Notes under the pieces: generated by a model
Told to the model about the DNA's origin: nothing
What the model saw: the letters and a program-made list of their open reading frames with translations, nothing else
Database searches by the model: none
Assembly: GCF_029338275.1 (NCBI RefSeq)
Contig: NZ_CP119790.1
Coordinates: 248,001 to 312,000 of the forward strand
DNA: 64,000 nt
DNA from: Haloarcula ordinaria
GTDB taxonomy: Archaea > Halobacteriota > Halobacteria > Halobacteriales > Haloarculaceae
Direction: 5' to 3'
Shown here: in pieces, positions 45,864 through 53,866 of the stretch
Position numbering within the stretch: position 1 is the stretch's first letter
Layout: each line of letters begins with the position of its first letter
Program-made: the position numbers and the translations under genes

Positions 45864-46436
45864 ATGACGGAGTCAATTGACCCGGCAATTCCGCTCGGCA
45901 CCACTGAATCGGTCGAGTGGTCCGGCCGCCCGCGGATCACAACCATCCTTCCAGCAGTCGTGATCGGCGTTCTCCTCCTCGTCTTCGGGATCGTGGTCAG
46001 TGTTTCTGGAGAAAGCCTGATGTTTCTCGCAATTGTTCCACTCGGAGTGGCCATCCCGCTCTGGAAGTATATTGCGCTCCAAGGCGTGCAGTACGTGATA
46101 ACGGACGAAGCACTCTACGTGAAACGCGGTGTGTTGACCCGGTCTGTCACACAGGCAAACCTCGAAACCGTCCAGAACAGTTCCTTTGGGCAGGACATCA
46201 CGGGATCAATCTTCGGATACGGTTCAGTCACGTTCGAAATTGCTGGTGGGGACGATCTCTCATTCCGGGCGATCGAAGACCCTCGTGCAATCCGGGCACT
46301 CGTCGATCGAGCAGCATCGAACGGCGATGGTCTCGGTGGGGGTAGATGGGAGGAATCTGCTATCCCTGGAGACCTGACACAGTGGCAGCAAATTCGAGAC
46401 GAGATACGAGCGATCCGCAGCACTTTTGAAAGATAA
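45864..46436 (+). CDS. bPH2-domain membrane protein
   Basis: 190 residues. Two TM helices, then YVITDEALYVKRGVLTRSVT, QANLETVQNSSFGQDITGSI and FGYGSVTFEIAGGDDLSFRA: a complete PH domain, closely similar in plan to the gene before it. C-terminal helix (QQIRDEIRAIRSTFER). Likely works with that gene as a heteromeric YdbS/YdbT-like membrane complex. Confidence 0.8.
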   Translation: MTESIDPAIPLGTTESVEWSGRPRITTILPAVVIGVLLLVFGIVVSVSGESLMFLAIVPLGVAIPLWKYIALQGVQYVITDEALYVKRGVLTRSVTQANLETVQNSSFGQDITGSIFGYGSVTFEIAGGDDLSFRAIEDPRAIRALVDRAASNGDGLGGGRWEESAIPGDLTQWQQIRDEIRAIRSTFER

Positions 46437-46487
46437 TCGTTTAGGGACAGCCAAGGGTTGGATGTGGGTACTCTGGGATAACAGGGT

Positions 46488-46602
46488 CGTTGGCTCAGCG
46501 AATTTCTCTTGGCTATTTTCGTGGTCTTCGGAATCCCGATTGCTATCTTAACTGTAGGACGAATATTCGAGAAATTCTTCTCTGAAAGAAGTTCCACATA
46601 AT
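46488..46602 (+). other. Membrane-helix ORF fragment without a start
   Basis: After a TAA the frame reads QGRWLSEFLLAIFVVFGIPI followed by AILTVGRIFEKFFSERSST and stops. One TM helix with a basic/acidic tail. No start codon in frame; probably the end of a lost gene. Confidence 0.3.
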
Positions 46603-46929
46603 GTGGCCAATCGGAATCGTGAGTTCATCGGTCAACACGTAGCCGCAAGCGAGCATGAGCGCGACGACGCAAACGCTCCCGATCAGTACCACTAACTGTG
46701 CGACGAGGAATGCGATATTGAGAACGGCGAAAAGCGCTCGGTCGGGCGACAGTTCCGCCGTGACCAATACGAGCAGCGGTTCGACTGAGAAACTCCGAAC
46801 CAGGACGATGAGAAACTGTGCAAGGAGACCGAGGACCAGGAGCAGAACCAGCCACTCGAGCAGCCGCTACGGGAGCCGGCGACGGTCCGTTTGTCCGTTC
46901 CGGACGCGGTTCTCGAGGCGAGTGAGCAT
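46543..46929 (-). pseudogene. Small membrane protein interrupted by one TAG
   Basis: ATG at 46929 gives MLTRLENRVRNGQTDRRRLP, then TAG (46867-46869), then RLLEWLVLLLVLGLLAQFLI, VLVRSFSVEPLLVLVTAELS and two further TM helices to 46543. Both sides are credible protein (basic N-terminus, three or four TM helices), so the TAG looks like a nonsense mutation at codon 21. Otherwise the gene starts further down at a codon I cannot identify. Confidence 0.5.
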
Positions 46930-47011
46930 AGGTTCTCGGGACACTATTCACCGGGACGTTTCAAGAATCGTGTGGAATTTCTCATAGCCTGGAATGGGAC
47001 GCGTTGACCGC

Positions 47012-47731
47012 TTAGATGACCCTGGGCAACACGAGAATCATGAGGACGTTGATGACGCCGTGAGAGATCATACAGGCCACTACATTCCGTGACCAGACGT
47101 AGACACCCACGAGGACGAGGGTAAACACCGCTTGTGGAACTGCTCCGACGATGCCCCAGGCGGGAAAGTGAACGGCGAGGAAGACGACGCCACTGACGCC
47201 CGCGCCGACCCACACGCTCCCCGTCAACTCGGTCAACCGTTCGATAGGATAACCTCGCCAGAGTATCTCTTCAGTGACGACAGCCGTCACGACGATACCG
47301 AACTGTACTGGCACAGAGAGTCGACCGAGCGCCGACAGCGTCTCCGGTTGTTCGAGCTGGAACGTAGCGACGGCGACTCCGATCGCGACGACACCGAGGA
47401 CGACAGCTACGAGTCCGGCGCCGACGCCGACAGTGGCCTCCCTACGACTCGGAATCCGAAGCCCGAAAGATGTCAGCGGTCGTCGTTCCCAGTACACGAC
47501 GATTGCCACGAGGACACCGACCACCACCCAGGTGACGACCGAGTTCGCGAGAAACGACCGCGTCGCAGACACGTCGACCAAGCGTGGGATATCTATCTGG
47601 CCGAGGAGTGGCACCCCGAACAGCGAGAGGAGTAACCCAGTCGCGACTGGGACGGGCCGGTCACGATGTGAAGCCCGCCGGCTCTCTCTGGTCCTGGAGG
47701 GCATACGAACGACAGTACGGTGAACTACCAT
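47012..47731 (-). CDS. CPBP intramembrane metalloprotease
   Basis: 239 residues; six or seven TM segments. Motifs VVTEEILWRGYPIERLTELT (EExxxR), GVVFLAVHFPAWGIVGAVPQ (His) and VACMISHGVINVLMIL. Shorter than the other CPBP genes here. The true start may be MPSRTRESRRASH, nine residues in. Confidence 0.85.
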   Translation of the reverse strand: MVVHRTVVRMPSRTRESRRASHRDRPVPVATGLLLSLFGVPLLGQIDIPRLVDVSATRSFLANSVVTWVVVGVLVAIVVYWERRPLTSFGLRIPSRREATVGVGAGLVAVVLGVVAIGVAVATFQLEQPETLSALGRLSVPVQFGIVVTAVVTEEILWRGYPIERLTELTGSVWVGAGVSGVVFLAVHFPAWGIVGAVPQAVFTLVLVGVYVWSRNVVACMISHGVINVLMILVLPRVI

Positions 47732-48086
47732 TTAGTCGTTCGACTGCTCCCGTGTACCGATGTCAGCGAGCCCATAGGGTCGTCGCTCACAGGACGAGCA
47801 GATTGTTCGTCGTTCAGTATTTTTCGGACCGTATCACCCCGTATGAGAACTGACGACCCGTAGACGTGACCTCTCTCTATTCGTTTCGGGCATCTCAACC
47901 GGTTTGGTCGTGGCCGCATTCCGAGGCCGATCGGTGACGACCGTCCTCATTCCAGACAGTCTGCAAACTAAATGACTCTCCAGACGGAACCTGCGAACCG
48001 GACCGTCCCTGCCTGACCAGAGCGTACCCCACGAAAGCCGTCAGTCATCAGGCAACTATTTCGCCAACCGTCACATACAGTGACAG

Positions 48087-48997
48087 ATGGCACGCGACGT
48101 ATCGTTTGAATCTGAGGGCGCGGAGCTGAGTGCCTGGTTCTACTCGCCCGACCCGTCGCCACCGTGGCCACTGGTCGTCATGGCTCACGGGTTCTCCGCT
48201 ACTAAACAGATGGTCGCCGACAGATATGCCGAGGTGTTCACCAAGGCGGGCGTGGCAGTGCTGCTATACGACCATCGGGGATTCGGGGAGAGCGGTGGCG
48301 AACCGCGACAACAGGTCAACCCCTGGGCTCAGGCACGCGGATATCGTGACGCGATTGCGTTTGCGACAACCCACGAGAACGTCGATTCCGCTCGCATTGC
48401 CGTGTGGGGTGATAGTTACAGTAGTGGCGCTGCACTGGTCGTGACCGCGCTGGATACCCGTGTCGCGGCGCTGGTCGTCCAGGTGCCAGCGCTCGGAGCG
48501 GAGGTACCGTCGAACGATCTCGATGGCTCCGCTCGAGAAGCGATGAAACAGATGGTCCACACCGGGTCGGTTAAACCGGCCCCCGACGAGGTTCACGGTC
48601 CGATACCTGTCGTCTGGGACGACCAGGACCAGCGTCCATCAGCGTTGAAACCCGAGACGGCGTTCCGATGGTTCAACGGCTACGGAACTCGCTCGGACAC
48701 CAACTGACGAATGAGGTCACCATCGTCCGGCCGAAAGGCCCACCGTGGCAGCCTGGACTATGCGCGGCGGACGTTATCTGTCCGGCCCTGTTCGTGGTGT
48801 CGCCTGACGACGAGATGCCGCGCTCGGCACCTACTGTGGCACGCGACGCTTACGAGCGCCTGTCAGGGCCAAAGGAGCGGATGGAGATTCCGGGCGGTCA
48901 CTTCGGGCTGTTGTATTACCCGAGTGAGACCTTCGACCGGGCGTCGTCTGCTCAGTCGCGATTCCTCGTGAAGCGGTTACGTTCAGAAAGCGACTGA
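48087..48997 (+). pseudogene. Alpha/beta hydrolase (dienelactone-hydrolase/peptidase-like), one frameshift
   Basis: Frame 1 (48087-48705) starts MARDVSFESEGAELSAWFYS and contains VMAHGFSATK, LLYDHRGFGESGG and the nucleophile elbow VWGDSYSSGAALV (GDSYS). Near 48706 a single base is missing (AACTGACG, expected AACTGGACG), after which the second frame supplies LTNEVTIVRPKGPP, LFVVSPDDEMP (acid) and IPGGHFGLLYYPSETF (His) to 48997. With one base restored the catalytic triad is complete. Confidence 0.78.
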
Positions 48998-48999
48998 AC

Positions 49000-49304
49000 G
49001 GAGACCACCATTGCAAATAGCAGTAGAATACGGGGACACGACTCGCGTCGAAAGTACGGGGATAGTCGTAGATAGCTGTGCCGCATGACTCAAAACGGTA
49101 GACGATGAGCTCGCGGTCTCCGTGACGGGAGCGGGTGGATACTTTCTCGGCCGCATCGCTCAGACTGGGGCCAACGTCCACCTGATAGCCGGGGGTGGTC
49201 ACGTCGGCACGCTCTAGCAGGATTGCTTTCGGTATTTTGCCGTGGGTGTAGCTGCGTCCGATAACTACTGCCACTATCACAAGGGTGCTCTGTATCACCC
49301 ACAC
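49000..49304 (-). other. Doubtful small ORF
   Basis: Minus-strand frame from 49304 begins with a membrane-like stretch (MWVIQSTLVIVAVVIGRSYT) followed by about 75 residues of reasonable composition (ELIVYRFESCGTAIYDYPRT), and then runs antisense into the hydrolase gene. It could be a real small membrane protein with a decayed end, but I see no supporting family. Confidence 0.25.
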
Positions 49305-49592
49305 TGGTACTGACGGGTGATGAGAAGTGGGAACGTCACTGCTGACTCACCAGCTGGAGTCGGATAAAGAACTGCGACTACCCATAGTGGTGGAAGCACG
49401 TACCTCGACGCTAGTCCTGCTTCGTTTCGAGTTCTTCGACCGTAATGAGAGCGGATATCGGTAGACACAGAACGGTTAGCCCGAGATAATCGGCCGAAGC
49501 AGACCGGCCGAAAGATAGGCGATACCGAGCCAAAAGAATCTTACCGAATGCGATATTTTTCTGCCATTGCCCGAAGCAGGTGAGCTGCTAGC

Positions 49593-49802
49593 ATGGCTAA
49601 GTTAGGACTGCAAGTAAACGCCGCCGGTCTTCTCATCAGTATCGCAGGCACCCTGCTACTGTTCCTACATACGACCAACCGGTACCACTCAGCCATTCAG
49701 GATATCGAGTCGATAGCTGTCGCATACCTCGGTCTGATTATCCTTGGGATGTCGGTTTCAGTTACGGGGGTCGCTCTCTTGGTGAGGACGAATCACGAGT
49801 GA
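49593..49802 (+). CDS. Small membrane protein
   Basis: 69 residues with two TM helices (AAGLLISIAGTLLLFLH and VAYLGLIILGMSVSVTGVAL). A TATA-like GATATTTTTC lies about 35 bases before the ATG. Function unknown. The 590 bases before it hold only the doubtful ORF at 49000-49304. Confidence 0.6.
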   Translation: MAKLGLQVNAAGLLISIAGTLLLFLHTTNRYHSAIQDIESIAVAYLGLIILGMSVSVTGVALLVRTNHE

Positions 49803-49938
49803 GCTAACTCCCGTGAACCTCCCGACCAGGCCGTGCGTCTCCCATCCCGATGCCAGTACCGCGAAGAAAGCAGCAACTAGACGGAACACTGCGAACAACC
49901 AGCACTACCGCCCGGTAGGTGAGTTCGGACAGGTCGGT

Positions 49939-50490
49939 CTACACAGATGAGACAAACGTGTCAGATGGTACGTGGGTGGTTACGAGGTGTTTCACTGCTG
50001 TCAGTACGATGAGCCGGACATTGGGACGTTGTTTCGTGGAAGGAGCTCCGAAAGGAGGCCTCGCGACGTCAGGACCCGCGTGTCGCGGTCCACCTTGCGC
50101 TCGCCTCGACACATTCTCGAAAGTGAGCTGCGCTACTTCTGGAGGTGCGTCTTCGTCTCCACCTGCGGGAAGAAATTGGAATCTGAGTGGGTCTCCAGTC
50201 TCTCCGAGCCGGGCCTCGAGAGTCACGATATCTCCGTTATCAGCGGTGACAAATTCACGACGAACAATGGTTTCCCCGCCATCGACTTCGGTGTCAAGTG
50301 AGGCATCGTATTGCTGTAATTTTGTGTTTACCGAGATATGCACAGGGTTATCACCGGTATTCTCCACAACCAGGGTTCCGCCTGGATACGCGGGATTTTG
50401 ATTACTACCTGGAAGAATCCCTGAACAACCAGCGACCGACACACCGCCAATACAGCTGATAGTCGCGCGGATGCATTCTCTTCTCCGCAT
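49939..50490 (-). CDS. Tat-type lipoprotein, C-terminus doubtful
   Basis: 183 residues. Signal MRRRECIRATISCIGGVSVA with lipobox VAGC. A beta-sandwich-like domain follows (GGTLVVENTGDNPVHISVNT, GGETIVRREFVTADNGDIVT). After QLTFENVSRRAQ the sequence turns Pro/Arg-rich (GGPRHAGPDVARPPFGAPST) and looks out of frame, so the true end is probably lost to a frameshift. Cell-surface protein of unknown function. Confidence 0.6.
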   Translation of the reverse strand: MRRRECIRATISCIGGVSVAGCSGILPGSNQNPAYPGGTLVVENTGDNPVHISVNTKLQQYDASLDTEVDGGETIVRREFVTADNGDIVTLEARLGETGDPLRFQFLPAGGDEDAPPEVAQLTFENVSRRAQGGPRHAGPDVARPPFGAPSTKQRPNVRLIVLTAVKHLVTTHVPSDTFVSSV

Positions 50491-50689
50491 ACCTATGTGT
50501 TAATACCACTACAAAAGTGTCTTTTCCAAAGGCACGGCTTCTCTATATATGAGCAAGGTGGGGGTGTCAAGACGGTTCTCCGGGGTAATTCACTGAATTC
50601 TCTCATATATTTCGCACCTCAATACCGCCAGTCGGTGGACGGGGCAACAGGGCCCCCAATTTAATAGCAACCCATTAGCTATTCTCGAC

Positions 50690-51090
50690 GTGCGCATTCG
50701 CCCCGAGTCCCCACTGCACAGTGACACAATTGCGGTTATCGCGGGCAATCTTATTCCGATCGTCGGCGTTGTCGCTGCCGGGTGGCAGCCAGAAACCCTC
50801 CTGTTCGTGTATCTGGCAGAGCTTGCGACTATCTGCCTGTGGGCCGCTGTCCAGACACTGTTCGCCCGAAAGCGCCCGAATAATTTCCTCAGACGAGCGG
50901 TAAACGACTCCCGACGGCGATTTGAACTGCTCGGGCCACTGCAACAGAAGCGTGTTCTCGATGGATCGGTCCACTGCCGTTGCCGACGCACTACGTTCGG
51001 GTGTTCGATACGTGTGCTGGAACAGCGAAGTTACGGTGCTTATCTAGGTGGGGTACGGGTGATTTTCACTCTTGGATGTCGACTTTGACT
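50690..51090 (+). pseudogene. DUF6498-like membrane protein, truncated and frameshifted
   Basis: Starts MRIRPESPLHSDTIAVIAGN with two TM helices (NLIPIVGVVAAGW, LLFVYLAELATICLWAAVQT), the usual opening of DUF6498. After about 50935 the protein continues briefly in another frame (RWIGPLPLPTHYVRVF) and then ends. Most of the membrane domain is missing. Confidence 0.6.
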
Positions 51091-51354
51091 CCCGGAATAA
51101 GTCGATATTTGGAGATCGATTTTCCAAACCAGTCTCAAATTCCCCATTCTATCTATAGAAAGGACGCACTTATAATATTATAAACATATTCGCCACTCCA
51201 TATGCAGAGACAATAGAATGAAACGTATTAATTCAAAAATGAAAGTGGCGTATCTGTGTATGTCAATGGGTAGCCAATCTGTGCTATCTGGTCGTAGGAT
51301 TCAGCCGGGTGATGGTCTGTCTGGTCCCTGTCGTCGTACGGTACGCCGGGCCGA
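51091..51354. other. AT-rich gene-free stretch
   Basis: About 260 bases noticeably richer in A and T than the surroundings (for example ATAATATTATAAAC near 51170). No gene seen. It may mark the edge of an inserted segment. Confidence 0.4.
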
Positions 51355-52942
51355 CTACAGTTGCTCGCCGATATCCGTGATAGCCCGTTCGCGAAGTGCT
51401 TCGACGTCCACTTTCCCTGTCCCACTCAGTTCGAGGTGTGACTCGAAGTAGATACGGCGCGGATAAGCGAATGCCGGACCGGTTGTAAGCGCGAACGTTT
51501 TGAGGTCATCGGAACTCACCGGGCCATCTCTGACGACGAACGCGACGGGAACCTCCCCTTTTTCACGATGTGGCACACTCACAACGGCGACGTCGGCGAC
51601 GGCATCGTGCTTCAGCAACCGGTTTTCGACATCGGCGGGGTAGAGATTCTCTCCACCGACAACCATCATGTCGTCGAGACGGCCCACGATGTAGTGATAC
51701 CCTTCCTCGTCTTTCCGAACGAGATCGCCAGTGCGGAGGAAGCGACGACCGTCTCGAGAGACGAAGCGCTCCGCGTTCGCCTCGGGCCGCTCGTAGTAGG
51801 TCCCGAGACCAGGATTCGATACCCAAAGTTCGCCAGTGTCGTTGGCTTGCACTTCGTCACCTGTATCCGGGTCGACGACTCGTGTGTCGACGTCCGGGAG
51901 CGGAGTGCCTGCACTCCCGAGTTTCCGAGCGCCCTCTCGGGGTGAATGAGTCACGACTGGTCCACCCTCCGTGAGCCCATACACTTCCAGTAGGTCCGCG
52001 TCGAAAGTCTGCTCGAAAGTAGCGACCAACGAATCCGGGACCGCAGCACTGCCGCAACTTGCCCACGACAGACTCGACATCTCCCCCTTGCCATGGCCAT
52101 CGAACGCGGTCACCAGACGCTTGTAGATGGCCGGGACACCGGTCATATAGGTTACTTCGTGGCTGGCTATCGCCTCGATAGCCGCCTCGCTATCGAACTC
52201 GCGCAGGACGACGACACTCCCCCCACATAGCAGCATCGGCTTGACCACGCCGGTCATCGCATTCTTGTGGTAGAGCGGCGTCACGACGAGCCCACGGTCG
52301 GACTCGTCGAGTGAGAGGTGGTCGACGAACGCTTTCGTACACCATTCGATACCGCCGTGGGTTAGGACGACGCCTTTCGGCCGCCCCGTCGATCCGCTCG
52401 TGTACGGTTGCATCGCTGGGGTCGACGCAGCCACGTCGGCCGCAGTATGCATGTCCGTGCCCGATGCGTTCCCGTCGAGTGTTCGGACCGTGACCGGGTC
52501 CAGCGACAGCGTCGTAGTGGCAGAATGGACGGCGACCGTCTCGACAACTTCGGCCCGTGTGAGCCCCGAGGCGACATCGTCGTCGACTGTAGACTCGTCA
52601 CTGACGAGGACCAGGCGCGACCCACAGTCGTCGAAGATGTAGGAAAGCTTCTCGGGATAGTTCGAGATTCACAGGGACCGGCACGGCCCCGATGCGAGCG
52701 ACCGCAAGGGTCGCCGCGAGGTACTCGACGCCGTTCGGGTAACAGAGCGCGACTCGGTCGCCCTCGTCGACGTGGAGTGCTTCGAGATTGGTCGCGATAC
52801 GAGCGACACGAGCGGACAACTCGCCGTACGTGATCGAAGTTTCGGATGCATCGTCGATGACCGCAACTCGGCTCGGGTCGACGCGTGCTGTCGCGTCGTA
52901 GACCGCGCCGAGGTTCGTCACGCCGCCTGATTCGCTCGTCAT
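51355..52942 (-). pseudogene. Acyl-CoA synthetase (AMP-forming), one frameshift
   Basis: Frames 52942-52660 (MTSESGGVTNLGAVYDATAR ... VPVPVNLELS) and about 52655-51355 join into one protein of about 528 residues. The second frame holds the AMP-binding signature YTSGSTGRPKGVVLTHGG, LLEVYGLTEGG, LRTGDLVRKDEEGYHYIVGR and GTGKVDVEAL, so the enzyme is otherwise complete. The break lies in a GGG run at 52654-52656; one more base gives LSPEKLSYIFDDCGS. It would activate a carboxylic acid to its CoA thioester. Acid not predictable. Confidence 0.8.
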
Positions 52943-53022
52943 GTGTGACCCTACAGTTAGTGTGGGAAAAACCCTTCTTCGCCAATCGACGGCCGACCCG
53001 ACGAGACTTCCTCCGGAGTCGA

Positions 53023-53790
53023 TTACCTGTCGAGGAACTCTGATAATCGCTCCTTGCGTTCCGGTGTTGCCTCGATAACGTTCGCTAAGATACCCTCCAG
53101 CTCGAGTCCCTGTTGGAATTCGGTCTTTGCCGCCATCTTCGTCGACAGTTTCGCCAAGACAAGTGCGAGCTCGTCTTTCTCTGCGATCGCCTCCGCAATC
53201 TCCATCGTTCGTTCTTCCACACTATCGGGGGGATGGACTTCCTGGACGATACCGTGCGCCTTCGCCTCTTCGGCCGAGATGAATTCGCCAGTAAGTAGCA
53301 TTAGCAGTGCCGTCCCGAGGTTCGTCTCGCGCGGGAGTCGCTGGGTCCCGCCTTCACCTGGGAAGCCACCGATGGAGATCTCGGGGAAGCCCAGAGACGC
53401 CTCCTCGGACGCGATACGGATGTCACACGCCAGTGCTAACTCGAACCCGCCGCCGAGCGTCAATCCGTTCAGTAGTGCGATGGTCGGTTTGTCCAGCGCC
53501 TCGATTCGCTCTGGGAGGGCAAATTGGTCGAGAGTGACCGCCTCGGTGACTGTCTCTGGCAGTCTGTCTTCCAGTTCGTTGATGTCCGTGCCCGCAGAAA
53601 AGGAGTCGCCTGAGCCAGTCAGAACGAGAACGGTACCGACTCCGTCATCGAAGCGCTCGAACGCCTCGACGAGTTCCTCACGCATCGCTCCGGTAATTGC
53701 GTTTTTCTTCTCCGGACGCTGGAGCCGAACGGTGGTGACGTCGTTTTCGACGCTGAAATCGATATACTCGAATTCCGTCTCTGTACTCAT
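53023..53790 (-). CDS. Enoyl-CoA hydratase/isomerase family protein
   Basis: 255 residues. RPEKKNAITGAMREELVEAF, the oxyanion-hole region SFSAGTDINEL and GLTLGGGFELALACDIRIAS (GGGxELAL), then ASLGFPEISIGGFPGEGGTQ with one catalytic Glu (FPEISIG); the first catalytic Glu position is Gly-rich, so isomerase or lyase activity is also possible. TATA (minus strand GCTATTTACTC, 53817-53827) supports the ATG at 53790. Next to the acyl-CoA synthetase on the same strand. Confidence 0.85.
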   Translation of the reverse strand: MSTETEFEYIDFSVENDVTTVRLQRPEKKNAITGAMREELVEAFERFDDGVGTVLVLTGSGDSFSAGTDINELEDRLPETVTEAVTLDQFALPERIEALDKPTIALLNGLTLGGGFELALACDIRIASEEASLGFPEISIGGFPGEGGTQRLPRETNLGTALLMLLTGEFISAEEAKAHGIVQEVHPPDSVEERTMEIAEAIAEKDELALVLAKLSTKMAAKTEFQQGLELEGILANVIEATPERKERLSEFLDR

Positions 53791-53816
53791 GCGTACGTTG
53801 GTGGTCGGGTATGGAG

Positions 53817-53827
53817 AGTAAATAGCT
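53817..53827 (-). promoter_or_regulatory. TATA box of the enoyl-CoA hydratase gene
   Basis: GCTATTTACTC on the minus strand, 27-37 bases upstream of the ATG at 53790. The hydratase and perhaps the synthetase downstream (80 bases away) are transcribed from it. Confidence 0.5.
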
Positions 53828-53866
53828 TCCGTCGGCTGGCATCAAGGACAGCAGTCTTGAATCAGT

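Noticed and set aside
14813..46869. Idea that TAG encodes pyrrolysine or another residue in this organism.
   Set aside because: At least eight normal-looking genes end in TAG (1765, 12555, 14380, 24014, 45858, 58551, 61510 and the minus-strand end at 4347), no pyl genes are in the window, and the affected genes show other decay in two of four cases. Kept only as a low-priority check.
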